A model generated the notes under the pieces. That model was given only the letters and a program-made list of their open reading frames with translations, ran no database searches and was not told the origin of the DNA. Positions 50,119 through 58,661 of a DNA stretch of 64,000 nucleotides are shown one piece after another. The stretch is from an uncultured Draconibacterium sp. (GTDB lineage Bacteria > Bacteroidota > Bacteroidia > Bacteroidales > Prolixibacteraceae). The stretch is from the NCBI RefSeq assembly GCF_913063105.1, contig NZ_CAJXYQ010000019.1, positions 33,095 to 97,094 on the forward strand, written 5' to 3'. How positions within the stretch are numbered: position 1 is the stretch's first letter; the number at the start of each line of letters is the position of its first letter. Made by a program: the position numbers and the translations under genes.

Positions 50119-50841
50119 CTAAACGCTCTCTAAATTTTCGAAAGGAATAATTTTATCGCCTTTGTATTTTAGCAGCAGATTGGCAACAGCCATTGTATCT
50201 TTTTCGCAATATTTCACAATGCGGTCAATGTCGTTTTCTTCCCAGTAAACTTTTGCCACCTGGCTACCATCTATATCATCTTTTGGTGTGGGGATATTAA
50301 ATAACTCGCACAGCAACGATAAGGAAGTGTAATGTTTATAATCGCCAAATTTCCAGAGTTGTAGCGTGTCGATAAGTACATCCTTCACCTCCCAGGGTTT
50401 GGCGCCGGCAATGTCTAGTACTTTGGGCAGGTTCAGATTGTTTACCAACGCTCTTCGCGAAATATAAGGGAAATCGAATTCCTGGCCGTTGTGGGCACAA
50501 AGCCTGCGTTTTCCTGCTCGGGAAAAGCCATCAAGGGCATTAAAAAAATTCTGGATCAATTTTTTTTCGTCATCATCATAAAAAGATTTAACACGAAAAA
50601 ATGGTTCTCCCATTTTCTGCACGACATAGCCGGCCGAGATGCAAACGATTTTCCCAAATTCGGCATAAATTCCGGCGCGTTCGTATAACTCCTGTGCGTG
50701 TTGCCCGCTATCAATCTGAAATTGCATTTTACGTTCCCACAGTTGTTGCCATTTTTCGGTTAGCTCGGTGTATTCCGGCGCCAAAGGAACTGTTTCAATG
50801 TCGAGAAAAAGTATGTCTTCGATATTTAAATTTTGAAGCAT
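50119..50841 (-). CDS. DEDD 3'-5' exonuclease (PolB-exonuclease-like)
   Basis: A 240-aa ribonuclease-H-fold protein. Exo I is LFLDIETVP (D, E), Exo II CAHNGQEFDFPYI, and Exo III VKYCEKDTMAVANLLLKY. It matches the predicted 3'-5' exonucleases related to the PolB proofreading domain, with no polymerase attached. Substrate DNA or RNA is unknown. Its ATG overlaps the udk stop (TAATG at 50839-50843), so it is coupled to uridine kinase. Confidence 0.82.
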   Translation of the reverse strand: MLQNLNIEDILFLDIETVPLAPEYTELTEKWQQLWERKMQFQIDSGQHAQELYERAGIYAEFGKIVCISAGYVVQKMGEPFFRVKSFYDDDEKKLIQNFFNALDGFSRAGKRRLCAHNGQEFDFPYISRRALVNNLNLPKVLDIAGAKPWEVKDVLIDTLQLWKFGDYKHYTSLSLLCELFNIPTPKDDIDGSQVAKVYWEENDIDRIVKYCEKDTMAVANLLLKYKGDKIIPFENLESV

Positions 50842-51455
50842 TAGCTGTGGTTTAAAGTTTGTAAAATGTGGTTGGTTAAAATTTGTATGGCAATTTTGTT
50901 TTTTCCACCCTGGGGGACAATAATATCGGCAAAACGTTTGGTTGGCTCAATAAACTGAATATGACTGGGCCGCACCGTTTCTTTGTAGCGTTTTAAAACC
51001 TGGTCTACATTTCGTCCGCGTTCCTGAATGTCTCGTTGAATAACCCGTGCAAGCCTTACATCCGAGTCGCAATCTACAAATACCTTAATATCCATCAGGT
51101 CGCGTAACGTTTTATTAGTTAAACACAAAATTCCTTCAATAATTAAAACTTTTTTGGGTTCAACGGTATTTGTTTCGGTCTGGCGGGTGCAGGATATAAA
51201 TGAATATACGGGCTCTTCAATTGCTAATCCTTTTTTCAATTGCTTAACATGATCAATCATCAGGTTAAATTCAATGGCATCGGGGTGGTCGAAGTTTTTT
51301 TGCCTGCGTTCTTCCAACGATAATTCGCTGTTGTCGAAATAATACGAGTCATGAGATAGTATGGCGACTTCATTATCGAAGAATCTTTCACTGATTTTTT
51401 TTACCACCGTGGTTTTTCCTGAGCCTGTGCCACCTGCAATGCCAATTACCAGCAT
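50841..51455 (-). CDS. udk: Uridine kinase
   Basis: A 204-aa P-loop kinase: GIAGGTGSGKTTVVKKI (Walker A), LSHDSYYFDNSELSLEERR, NFDHPDAIEFNLM, and FVDCDSDVRLARVIQRDIQERGR. It phosphorylates uridine and cytidine in pyrimidine salvage. It is first of a two-gene unit with the exonuclease. Confidence 0.93.
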   Translation of the reverse strand: MLVIGIAGGTGSGKTTVVKKISERFFDNEVAILSHDSYYFDNSELSLEERRQKNFDHPDAIEFNLMIDHVKQLKKGLAIEEPVYSFISCTRQTETNTVEPKKVLIIEGILCLTNKTLRDLMDIKVFVDCDSDVRLARVIQRDIQERGRNVDQVLKRYKETVRPSHIQFIEPTKRFADIIVPQGGKNKIAIQILTNHILQTLNHS

Positions 51456-51526
51456 ATTGTTTGAATTTAAATGTTAAATGATAAATGAAGATTAAAATTA
51501 AACGCTAAGAAAACACTATTTTCGCA

Positions 51527-51534
51527 GCCATAAA
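51527..51534 (+). promoter_or_regulatory. Possible -7 element before the Dabb gene
   Basis: TATTTTCG (7 of 8) ends 28 bases before the ATG at 51562; no clear -33. Confidence 0.35.
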
Positions 51535-51561
51535 AGTACAAGTTACAAAAAATAGACAGCA

Positions 51562-51861
51562 ATGATTAATCACGTCGTTCTTTTTAAATTGAAGGATTAC
51601 CCCAGTACTGAAAAAACGGAAATAATTGCCGAGTTAAAATCAATGTTACTGCGTTTAAAAGATACCATTAAAGAACTTAAGCACATTGAGGTGGGTGAGA
51701 ATTATGAGCTGGATTCCAAAAGTTTCGATCTGGCATTGTTGTCGCATTTTGATAGTGTAGAAGATTTGGATGCATACCGCGTACACCCTGAACATTTAAA
51801 AGTAGTAAAGCGTATTGGCGAAACTACTGATGCACGTGCAGCCGTAGATTTTCAATTTTAA
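51562..51861 (+). CDS. Dabb family protein (stress-responsive A/B barrel)
   Basis: A 99-aa dimeric alpha/beta barrel domain: MINHVVLFKLKDYPSTEKTE, LKHIEVGENYELDSKSFDLAL, and YRVHPEHLKVVKRIGETTDARAAVDF, with the usual HP-x-H-like end. Homologues occur as small stress proteins and as parts of enzymes. It is 33 bases before manA on the same strand. No specific role can be given. Confidence 0.85.
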   Translation: MINHVVLFKLKDYPSTEKTEIIAELKSMLLRLKDTIKELKHIEVGENYELDSKSFDLALLSHFDSVEDLDAYRVHPEHLKVVKRIGETTDARAAVDFQF

Positions 51862-51893
51862 TTCTTTTTTCTATTTCAGTAAACATTTAAGTT

Positions 51894-52877
51894 ATGAGTA
51901 ACCTATATCCAATAAAATTTAAGCCCATTTTTCACGAAAAAATCTGGGGTGGAAACCGTATGAAAACAATCCTTAACAAAGATTTTGGAGCATTGCCAAA
52001 CTGTGGCGAAAGCTGGGAACTTTCGGGGGTTGAAGGAAATATTTCGGTAGTTAGCAACGGCTTTCTTGCCGGCAACGATTTAAACGACCTTATTGAGATT
52101 TACATGGGCGATTTGGTTGGCGATAAGGTGTACGAAAAATTTGGTGTTGAATTTCCATTGCTTATTAAATTTATTGATGCCCAGGACGACTTGTCGATAC
52201 AAGTGCACCCCAATGATAAACTTTCGAAAGAGCGGCACAATGCCTATGGAAAAACAGAGATGTGGTATGTTGCAGGTGCCGAAAATGGTGCATTAATAAA
52301 CTCCGGGTTTAACCAGAAAGTTGATCGGGAGAAATACCTTGAATTTTTGAAAGGCGGTAAATTAACCGATTTGTTGCATTACGATGAAGCAGAAGTTGGC
52401 GATGTATTTTTTATACCTGCCGGCCGCGTGCATGCCATTGGTAAAGGTTGTTTGGTAGCCGAAATTCAGCAAACATCAGATGTAACCTATCGTATTTTCG
52501 ATTATAACCGAAAAGATGATAAGGGAAATGAACGTGAATTACATACCGAACTGGCGTTAGACGCTATCGATTTTTCGTATGCAAGCCAGTATAAAACCGC
52601 TTACAATACCATTGAAAACCAAGCCGTGGAAATTGTTAGCTGTCCCTATTTTACTACTAACATTATCGAATTTAGTAAGGAACAGGATAAAGATTACAAT
52701 CAACTTGATTCGTTTGTAATTTATATGACTTTGGAAGGTGAATTTGAAATTGTAACCGAAGGCGGCACCGAGGATGTAGCGATGGGAGAAACTGTTTTAT
52801 TACCTGCCAGCCTGGAGTCGGTTCAGTTAAAACCAAAATCCGAATCGGTTAAAATTCTTGAGGTTTACATCAGGTAA
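51894..52877 (+). CDS. manA: Mannose-6-phosphate isomerase, class I
   Basis: A 327-aa cupin metalloenzyme. It starts with KPIFHEKIWGGNRMK, has LSIQVHPNDKLSKERHN (zinc ligands Q, H) and DVFFIPAGRVHAIGKGCLVAEIQQ (zinc His and active-site Arg), typical of the short class I type. It interconverts mannose-6-P and fructose-6-P, giving precursors for GDP-mannose and polysaccharides. Confidence 0.9.
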   Translation: MSNLYPIKFKPIFHEKIWGGNRMKTILNKDFGALPNCGESWELSGVEGNISVVSNGFLAGNDLNDLIEIYMGDLVGDKVYEKFGVEFPLLIKFIDAQDDLSIQVHPNDKLSKERHNAYGKTEMWYVAGAENGALINSGFNQKVDREKYLEFLKGGKLTDLLHYDEAEVGDVFFIPAGRVHAIGKGCLVAEIQQTSDVTYRIFDYNRKDDKGNERELHTELALDAIDFSYASQYKTAYNTIENQAVEIVSCPYFTTNIIEFSKEQDKDYNQLDSFVIYMTLEGEFEIVTEGGTEDVAMGETVLLPASLESVQLKPKSESVKILEVYIR

Positions 52878-52923
52878 AAAGATTATTTCTTACCTTAAGA
52901 AATCAATTTAAAACTTGTCTTTT

Positions 52924-53520
52924 ATGGAGATAAAAGAAGCTCAGTTTGTGATGAGCAATACTGAAGTTGATAAATGTCCGGCACCCAATAAACCGGAGTA
53001 TGCTTTCATTGGTCGCTCTAATGTGGGCAAATCATCTTTAATAAATATGCTCACCAACAAAAAATCGTTGGCCAAAATATCAGGCAAACCCGGAAAAACG
53101 CGTTTAATTAACCATTTTCTGATAAATAAAGAGTGGTACCTGGTTGACTTGCCCGGCTATGGTTATGCCCAGGTGCCAAAAAATGAACGGTTGAAGTGGG
53201 AGCGCATGCTTAAAAACTACATTCTTAAACGAGAGAATCTGTATTGCCTCTTTGTGCTTATCGATTCGCGTCATGAGGCACAAAAAGCCGATCTCGATTT
53301 TATGGAATGGCTGGGAATCAGCGAAATCCCTTTCAATATTATTTTTACAAAAACGGATAAACTAAAACCTACAGAGTTAGAATCAAACTTAAAAGCCTAC
53401 GAGCAGAAAATGTTTGAAACCTGGGAAACAATGCCTGGATATTTTATATCGTCATCGGCAAAAGAAACAGGAAAAGAAGATATTCTGAATTTTATAGAAA
53501 GTGTGAACAGGGGAGAGTAG
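52924..53520 (+). CDS. engB: Ribosome biogenesis GTPase EngB (YsxC/YihA)
   Basis: A 198-aa small GTPase required for 50S assembly. G1 is [15 protein letters not shown]2 KTRLINHF, G3 [12 protein letters not shown]4 TKTDK and G5 SSAKETG. I chose the ATG at 52924 (MEIKEAQFV); the upstream in-frame TTG at 52915 adds only three residues. Confidence 0.93.
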   Translation: MEIKEAQFVMSNTEVDKCPAPNKPEYAFIGRSNVGKSSLINMLTNKKSLAKISGKPGKTRLINHFLINKEWYLVDLPGYGYAQVPKNERLKWERMLKNYILKRENLYCLFVLIDSRHEAQKADLDFMEWLGISEIPFNIIFTKTDKLKPTELESNLKAYEQKMFETWETMPGYFISSSAKETGKEDILNFIESVNRGE

Positions 53521-53556
53521 AATTTTAGCCTTGAATAAAGTAAATAAAACAACAAA

Positions 53557-53588
53557 TTGTTAAGATACCTGTAAAGTTGTTAACTTTG
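53557..53588 (+). promoter_or_regulatory. Promoter of prs
   Basis: TTG at 53557-53559, 21 bases, then TAACTTTG at 53581-53588, an exact TAnnTTTG. Transcription would start near 53593, giving a 140-base leader that contains the 37-codon ORF. Confidence 0.75.
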
Positions 53589-53619
53589 CAGCATATCTAA
53601 TACATTCAATACATCCACT

Positions 53620-53733
53620 ATGCTGAACTGCAAAGCTTTGTCATTGTTTTTTCGCTTTAATGCTCTTGCATGTGTGTGTCTTGTCTACTCCCAAACAACA
53701 GGTCAAAAAGAACACAATTCAAAAAAAAAATAA
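53620..53733 (+). CDS. Possible 37-aa leader ORF upstream of prs
   Basis: ATG at 53620, stop TAA at 53731-53733, directly touching the prs ATG at 53734. The peptide is MLNCKALSLFFRFNALACVC followed by LVYSQTTGQ and a lysine tail; the first part is hydrophobic and signal-like. It sits wholly within the predicted prs transcript. It may be a translated leader, coupled to prs by the abutting stop, or simply chance; no homologue is recalled. Confidence 0.3.
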   Translation: MLNCKALSLFFRFNALACVCLVYSQTTGQKEHNSKKK

Positions 53734-54675
53734 ATGGAGATGAAAAATCACCCACTTAAAATTTTTACCGGACGAGCAACCCGATACCTAACTGAAAAAA
53801 TCTGCGATAGCCTGGATGTGGATTTGGGACATTCGTCGTGCCCGGTTTTTGCCGATGGCGAATTTGAGCCCTGCTACGAAGAAACCATTCGTGGTTCACA
53901 TGTTTTTATCGTTCAGTCAACCCCTCCCACGGCAGATAATCTTATGGAACTGTTGTTGATGGTTGACGCAGCAAAACGTGCGAGTGCATATAAGGTTATC
54001 GCCGTGATTCCTTATTTTGGTTATGCCCGACAAGATCGTAAGGATAAACCAAGGGTTTCAATTGGGGCCAAGCTGGTTGCCGACCTTCTTTCGGTAGCAG
54101 GAATCGACAGGCTGATAACCATGGATCTGCATGCCGACCAGATTCAGGGGTTTTTCAATATGCCGGTTGACCATTTATATGCTTCAACACTATTCGTTCC
54201 ATTTATCGAGAAAATGGGGCTTGACAATGTGGTGATTGCCTCGCCGGACGTGGGTGGAACGAAAAGGGCCAATACCTACGCAAAAATGCTAAATACCGGT
54301 ATTGTAATTTGTCACAAAACACGAGCACGACCGAATGAAGTTGGAAATATGACTGTGATTGGTGATGTTGAAAATAAAGATGTAATAATTGTTGACGATA
54401 TGATTGATACCGCCGGCACAATTACCAAAGCTGCTAACCTCATGAAAAAAGAAGGAGCCCGTAGCGTAAGAGCCTTTGCAGCGCATAGTGTACTTTCAGG
54501 GCCGGCATTGGAGCGAATTGAAAAATCGGAGCTGGAAGAAGTATATTTTACCGACTCAATAAAACCCAAAACCGGCTGCGATAAAATAAAATACATTTCA
54601 ACAGCAGAAGCTTTTGGCGAAGCTATACGTAGAGTATATAAAAATCAGTCAATAAGTTCGTTATATTACAAATAA
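53734..54675 (+). CDS. prs: Ribose-phosphate pyrophosphokinase
   Basis: A 313-aa PRPP synthetase making PRPP from ribose-5-P and ATP, for nucleotide, His and Trp synthesis. RQDRKDKPRVSIGAKLVADL and DLHADQIQGFFNMPVDHLYA hold the ATP and Mg sites, and VDDMIDTAGTITKAANLM is the PRPP-binding loop. Full length for the class I enzyme. Own promoter upstream; the rplY promoter follows. Confidence 0.95.
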   Translation: MEMKNHPLKIFTGRATRYLTEKICDSLDVDLGHSSCPVFADGEFEPCYEETIRGSHVFIVQSTPPTADNLMELLLMVDAAKRASAYKVIAVIPYFGYARQDRKDKPRVSIGAKLVADLLSVAGIDRLITMDLHADQIQGFFNMPVDHLYASTLFVPFIEKMGLDNVVIASPDVGGTKRANTYAKMLNTGIVICHKTRARPNEVGNMTVIGDVENKDVIIVDDMIDTAGTITKAANLMKKEGARSVRAFAAHSVLSGPALERIEKSELEEVYFTDSIKPKTGCDKIKYISTAEAFGEAIRRVYKNQSISSLYYK

Positions 54676-54687
54676 TTTATATTTTTG
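54657..54687 (+). promoter_or_regulatory. Promoter of rplY
   Basis: TTCG at 54657-54660 (inside the 3' end of prs), 19 bases, then TATTTTTG at 54680-54687. The roughly 100-base leader includes a GC-rich stretch (54725-54768) that stands out from AT-rich surroundings. Confidence 0.6.
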
Positions 54688-54792
54688 CACCGCTTTTTCC
54701 ATAAGCAGAGGCATTAATAATGTGCATGCTGTTTGCCCGACCCACAGGAAGGGAGGACTGAGTACCATAATTATTAACGTAAATTATTAAAA

Positions 54793-55413
54793 ATGAAATC
54801 AGTAGTAGTAAAAGGAGAGTTAAGATCATCTCTCGGAAAAAAAGATTCAAAAAAACTTCGTCAGGAAGAAAAAGCTCCTGCAGTATTATACGGTGGTGAG
54901 CAACCAATTCACTTTGCCGTTCCTTTTTCTGAACTTCGACAATTAGTTTATACGCCAAATGTTTACCTTATCGATCTTGATATTGATGGTACAGTATACA
55001 AAGCAATTATGCAGGATATACAGTGGCATCCGGTAGACGAACTTGTACTGCATGTTGACTTTTTGGCTATCAGCGATGATAAAGCAATTAAAGTTGATGT
55101 TCCGGTTAAAATTGAAGGCTACGCAAAAGGTTTACGAAAAGGTGGTAAATTAAATACCAACCTACGACGTTTGCGTGTAAAAGCACTGGCAAGCAACTTG
55201 CCTGATGCTATTAAAGTGGATGTTTCGAATCTGGATATTGCACAAGGTATTAAAGTTGGCGATTTAAATATTGACGGTGTTGAGTTGCTTGATGCCAAAT
55301 CGAACGTTGTAGTTAGTGTAGCTATTACAAGGGCTGCAAAATCTGCCGCTGGTGTTGCAACAGATGAAGAAGATGAAGGAGGAGAAGAAGCTCCGGAATC
55401 AGCTGAAGAATAA
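54793..55413 (+). CDS. rplY: 50S ribosomal protein bL25 (Ctc form)
   Basis: A 206-aa two-domain L25: the N-terminal 5S rRNA-binding domain (KGELRSSLGKKDSKKLRQEE, APAVLYGGEQPIHFAVPF) and the C-terminal Ctc domain (about 95-185), with an acidic tail (EEDEGGEEAPESAEE). It binds 5S rRNA. It is followed by pth, a common order. Confidence 0.93.
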   Translation: MKSVVVKGELRSSLGKKDSKKLRQEEKAPAVLYGGEQPIHFAVPFSELRQLVYTPNVYLIDLDIDGTVYKAIMQDIQWHPVDELVLHVDFLAISDDKAIKVDVPVKIEGYAKGLRKGGKLNTNLRRLRVKALASNLPDAIKVDVSNLDIAQGIKVGDLNIDGVELLDAKSNVVVSVAITRAAKSAAGVATDEEDEGGEEAPESAEE

Positions 55414-55483
55414 ATTCTGTGAAATACGCTTCATGTCAAATGGAGCGAATTTTATACGATATCAGAATTAAAAACCGAATCGT

Positions 55484-56047
55484 ATGAAGTACTTAATTGC
55501 CGGACTCGGTAATATTGGTCCGGAATACAAAAATACTCGCCATAATATTGGCTTTCAAATATTGGACGCACTCGCAGAGGCGTCCAATATTAGTTTTAAC
55601 GATAAGCGTTATGGATTTGTGGCCGAATATAAGTTTAAAGGCCGTACGTTTATTTTGTTGAAACCAACAACCTACATGAACCTGAGTGGCAGGGCTGTAA
55701 ATTACTGGTTACAGAAAGAGAAAATCGACATGAAAAATATGTTGGTTTTGGTAGATGATTTGGCCTTGCCATTCGGAACCCTAAGGGTGCGTGCAAAAGG
55801 AGGTGCCGGCGGACATAACGGACTCGAAAATATCAACCAGGTACTGGGACGTAACGATTATGCCCGCCTGCGCTTTGGCATTGGCGACGACTTTTACAAA
55901 GGCCAGCAGGTAAATTATGTGCTTGGTGAATGGAGTAAAGAGGAACTAAAAGAGTTGCCTTTTAAAATTGACGATTCAATAGAAATTATAAAAAGCTTTG
56001 GTACAATCGGTGTCGACCGAACCATGAACTTTCATAACAAAAAATAA
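55484..56047 (+). CDS. pth: Peptidyl-tRNA hydrolase
   Basis: A 187-aa enzyme releasing peptides from peptidyl-tRNA. YLIAGLGNIGPEYKNTRHNIGF has the catalytic His (TRHN), with LLKPTTYMNLSG, LVLVDDLALPFGTLRVRAKGGAGGHNGLENI and YARLRFGIG. A perfect 12-bp inverted repeat lies within codons 25-36. Its stop touches the ATG of the S4 protein (TAAATG). Confidence 0.95.
   Translation: MKYLIAGLGNIGPEYKNTRHNIGFQILDALAEASNISFNDKRYGFVAEYKFKGRTFILLKPTTYMNLSGRAVNYWLQKEKIDMKNMLVLVDDLALPFGTLRVRAKGGAGGHNGLENINQVLGRNDYARLRFGIGDDFYKGQQVNYVLGEWSKEELKELPFKIDDSIEIIKSFGTIGVDRTMNFHNKK
55558..55591. repeat. Perfect 12-bp inverted repeat inside pth
   Basis: AATATTGGACGC (55558-55569) and its exact complement GCGTCCAATATT (55580-55591) flank a 10-base loop. 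An mRNA hairpin would form early in the reading frame, over the residues ILDALAEASNI. Confidence 0.7.
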
Positions 56048-56425
56048 ATGGCACAGGGGGTCCGAATAGATAAGTGGTTGTGGGCAGTGCGCATTTTTAA
56101 AACACGGAGCCAGGCTACTGAAGCGTGCAAAAAAGGGCATGTTACAATCGGAGAATCAATTGTAAAAGCCTCACGCGAAGTTCAGATTGGCGAGATTATT
56201 AAAGTTCGGAAATCGCCCATTACAAAAAGCTTTAAAGTGCTGGCGCTGTCTGGTAAAAGAATGGGAGCCAAACTGGTTGCCGATTTTATGGAAGATGTAA
56301 CGCCACCGGAGGAAACCGAAATACTTGAAATGCAAAAACACATGCGTTGGAGTGTTCGGGAAAAAGGCACTGGCCGTCCAACCAAAAAAGATCGGCGCGA
56401 TTTAGACGACTTTTTTGAGTGGTGA
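56048..56425 (+). CDS. S4-domain RNA-binding protein (HslR/Hsp15-like)
   Basis: A 125-aa protein with an S4 domain at its N-terminus: VRIDKWLWAVRIFKTRSQAT, EACKKGHVTIGESIVKASREVQIGEIIKVRK. A basic C-terminal extension (GTGRPTKKDRRDLDDFFEW) follows. Hsp15 rescues stalled 50S-nascent chain-tRNA complexes, which fits the position directly after pth. The stop-start contact implies co-translation. Confidence 0.88.
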   Translation: MAQGVRIDKWLWAVRIFKTRSQATEACKKGHVTIGESIVKASREVQIGEIIKVRKSPITKSFKVLALSGKRMGAKLVADFMEDVTPPEETEILEMQKHMRWSVREKGTGRPTKKDRRDLDDFFEW

Positions 56426-56575
56426 GATTGAAGTTTGAAGGATTGAAGGACGGAAGCTGTGAAAAGGAATTTGTTGTGGGATGCTGGATTCTTGGTACTG
56501 GATTTTTGAATACTACTGCTGCTTTGCTTAACTTTCTACTTTTACCTTACGCGATAGAAAAATAAAACAATAGTT

Positions 56576-57115
56576 ATGTTGATAGCAAAACAAAAACGAA
56601 AAGAGAATATTGCCGAATACATCCTGTATTTGTACCAAATTGAAGACATGATCAGGGCTTTTAAAATGGATATGGAATTAATTGAAGAGCGATTAGTTTC
56701 CAGCTACAAAGCTGATGATAAAACAAAGGCGGCCATTACCGACTGGTATGCCAATCTGGTGCTTATGATGGATAAAGAGCAGATCCGGGAAAATGGTCAT
56801 CTTCAGTTTCTTAGCAACCTGGTTGCTGATGTGAACGATTTTCATTTGAAACTGATGGAGACTTCAAAAGATGGAATGTACGTTCAAACATTCAAAACTG
56901 TTTCGGGGCTGATAACTGAGTTAAAAGAAAAAAATCCGGAAGCTAAAAATGATGTTGACCTTGGAATTACTGCAGTTTATGGTTTTCTGCTGCTAAAAAT
57001 GCAACAAAAAGAAATTTCGGTTGACACACTGGAAGCCATAAAGCGAATTAGTAAATGGTTGGGCGACTTGTCGAAACTATATCGTGACTTTGAAAACGGT
57101 GATTTCGATTTCTAA
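56576..57115 (+). CDS. DUF4924 family protein
   Basis: A 179-aa all-helical cytoplasmic protein starting MLIAKQKRKENIAEYILYLY, the hallmark of the Bacteroidota DUF4924 family, with YQIEDMIRAFKMDMELIEER and a final WLGDLSKLYRDFENGDFDF. Function unknown. Its stop codon overlaps that of the convergent DCC gene (57112-57115). Confidence 0.82.
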   Translation: MLIAKQKRKENIAEYILYLYQIEDMIRAFKMDMELIEERLVSSYKADDKTKAAITDWYANLVLMMDKEQIRENGHLQFLSNLVADVNDFHLKLMETSKDGMYVQTFKTVSGLITELKEKNPEAKNDVDLGITAVYGFLLLKMQQKEISVDTLEAIKRISKWLGDLSKLYRDFENGDFDF

Positions 57116-57483
57116 AAACTACGGCAACTGGTTCTTTTTCCAAACCATTTGTAACGTTTGTCAGCTATTTGCCTATACACGGCATTGCGCCACGTTTTAG
57201 GAATAATTCTAAATACAGTCAGCCATTTCCATGGGGCTTTTAGCTGTTTGCAAATTTCTAAAAATGCATCGGATGCTGTAAAAACCGAGTGGTTTTTAAT
57301 CAGAACTACAGAATCTAAGGTTTTTGGTAAATCGTAACTGTCGAGTAATTCTTGTCCCTCCTTCGATTGTAGGGTGATGAGTGTAAAGTTATCTCCTTGC
57401 GCTTTTTCCAGTATAAAATCAACCGCCGAATTGCAAAGCTTGCAAACGCCATCAAATAATATCGTCATTTGTTCTTGTTTCAC
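57112..57483 (-). CDS. DCC family thiol-disulfide oxidoreductase-like protein (DUF393)
   Basis: A 123-aa protein with the family's opening motif FDGVCKLCNSAVDFIL (D-G-x-C-x-x-C), LITLQSKEGQELLDSY, and SVVLIKNHSVFTASDAFLEI in the core. The final half is basic. It is thioredoxin-related; the redox role is assumed, not shown. Confidence 0.85.
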   Translation of the reverse strand: MKQEQMTILFDGVCKLCNSAVDFILEKAQGDNFTLITLQSKEGQELLDSYDLPKTLDSVVLIKNHSVFTASDAFLEICKQLKAPWKWLTVFRIIPKTWRNAVYRQIADKRYKWFGKRTSCRSF

Positions 57484-57533
57484 ACAAGCATAACAAACGG
57501 TTGGAGTTTAAGTTGAGCGGGGGAAAGTGAGTG

Positions 57534-58589
57534 TTATTTATTTGTTCTGAAATCGCTTATTAATCCCAGAGCCAGCCAGTTGGCTACAGCCTGACGGTTA
57601 TCGGGAATAACCAGGCGTTTTACATCGCGTTGGTGGTTCATGTTGCCCAATTCGATAAAAATAGCTGTTGGCCAGGTATTGCGCACAACATATAAATTTC
57701 TTGATGATACTGTGCCTGTGTATCCCCGGTTGGGTTGATGTTCGCGGTATTTTTTCTCAATGGTATCACGAAGTATTTCTGAAGCTTTTTTCCCTGTTTT
57801 ACTCCGTTTGTCATGGTAAAAAAAGATGTCGATATTTTCTTTTTTGCTTCGCGAGTCAATATGCACGGCAATCATCCGTTGAAAGGAACCTTTGTGTTTT
57901 TTGTAGAGCTGATTGACAGCATCAGTGCGTTGACGAAGCCTTTTTACGTGGTTTAACGGAATGGTACTATTCGGATAACAAACCTCGTCTTTATCGGCTT
58001 TCAAACTAACAGCATCACGTATGCCATCGTTCTTATCGCGGGTAATAAGGTAAACAGTGGCACCTTCTTCAATAAGTCTGCGGGCCAATCGCAAGGTAAC
58101 GTCGTATGCATATTCGTCTTCGTAAACGTAGTAACCATTGTATTTCCCAACAGCACCGGGGTCGGGGCCACCATGGCCCCCAACGAGGTAATATACGGCT
58201 CCTTTAAGGTCGTTACTTTTAATCTCAACATCGGCATAATTACTGCCAAAAATATCGTAATGAACAGTTTTTCCGGTGGCCTTTGTTTCTGTTGGGCTTC
58301 CACCGCCGGTCTGCGATGCTTCAGCTGAATCGGGAAGTTTATATTTTACGCCTGCAAGTAAAGTGTTGTTTTTGCCGAGGTTGGCCTTGTTTAACGCAAT
58401 AAAATCATCCATGTATGCTGCCGACGACAATCCGTAGCGCGTTAGTAGCCGATAAATTCCATCGCCTTTTAAAGCAACTACTTCTTTTGTTTGGGCACTA
58501 TTAATTAAGGGAAATGCAATAATTACGAAAAAACATATAAAAAAATATTTGACAACTAATTTTATATGTAAGTTTGACACGAACATCAT
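57534..58589 (-). CDS. N-acetylmuramoyl-L-alanine amidase (Amidase_3) with LysM-like region
   Basis: A 351-aa protein. An N-terminal hydrophobic helix (about 8-33, ending NSAQ) leads to a LysM-like segment (about 36-90; GDGIYRLLTRYGLSSAAYMD, LLAGVKYKLP) and the zinc amidase domain (about 130-345). GGHGGPDPGAVG holds the first Zn His, EDEYAYDV the Glu, IAVHIDSR the second His, and FIELGNMNHQRD the catalytic Glu. It cleaves the amide between MurNAc and the peptide stem in cell separation. The strongly variant VHIDSR replaces the usual SIHANA. Confidence 0.88.
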   Translation of the reverse strand: MMFVSNLHIKLVVKYFFICFFVIIAFPLINSAQTKEVVALKGDGIYRLLTRYGLSSAAYMDDFIALNKANLGKNNTLLAGVKYKLPDSAEASQTGGGSPTETKATGKTVHYDIFGSNYADVEIKSNDLKGAVYYLVGGHGGPDPGAVGKYNGYYVYEDEYAYDVTLRLARRLIEEGATVYLITRDKNDGIRDAVSLKADKDEVCYPNSTIPLNHVKRLRQRTDAVNQLYKKHKGSFQRMIAVHIDSRSKKENIDIFFYHDKRSKTGKKASEILRDTIEKKYREHQPNRGYTGTVSSRNLYVVRNTWPTAIFIELGNMNHQRDVKRLVIPDNRQAVANWLALGLISDFRTNK

Positions 58590-58661
58590 CGATTCTGTTT
58601 TGTTTCAATTGAACAACTATAATGCTAAAATAGAATTAACGATAAAAACAATAATTTATTT

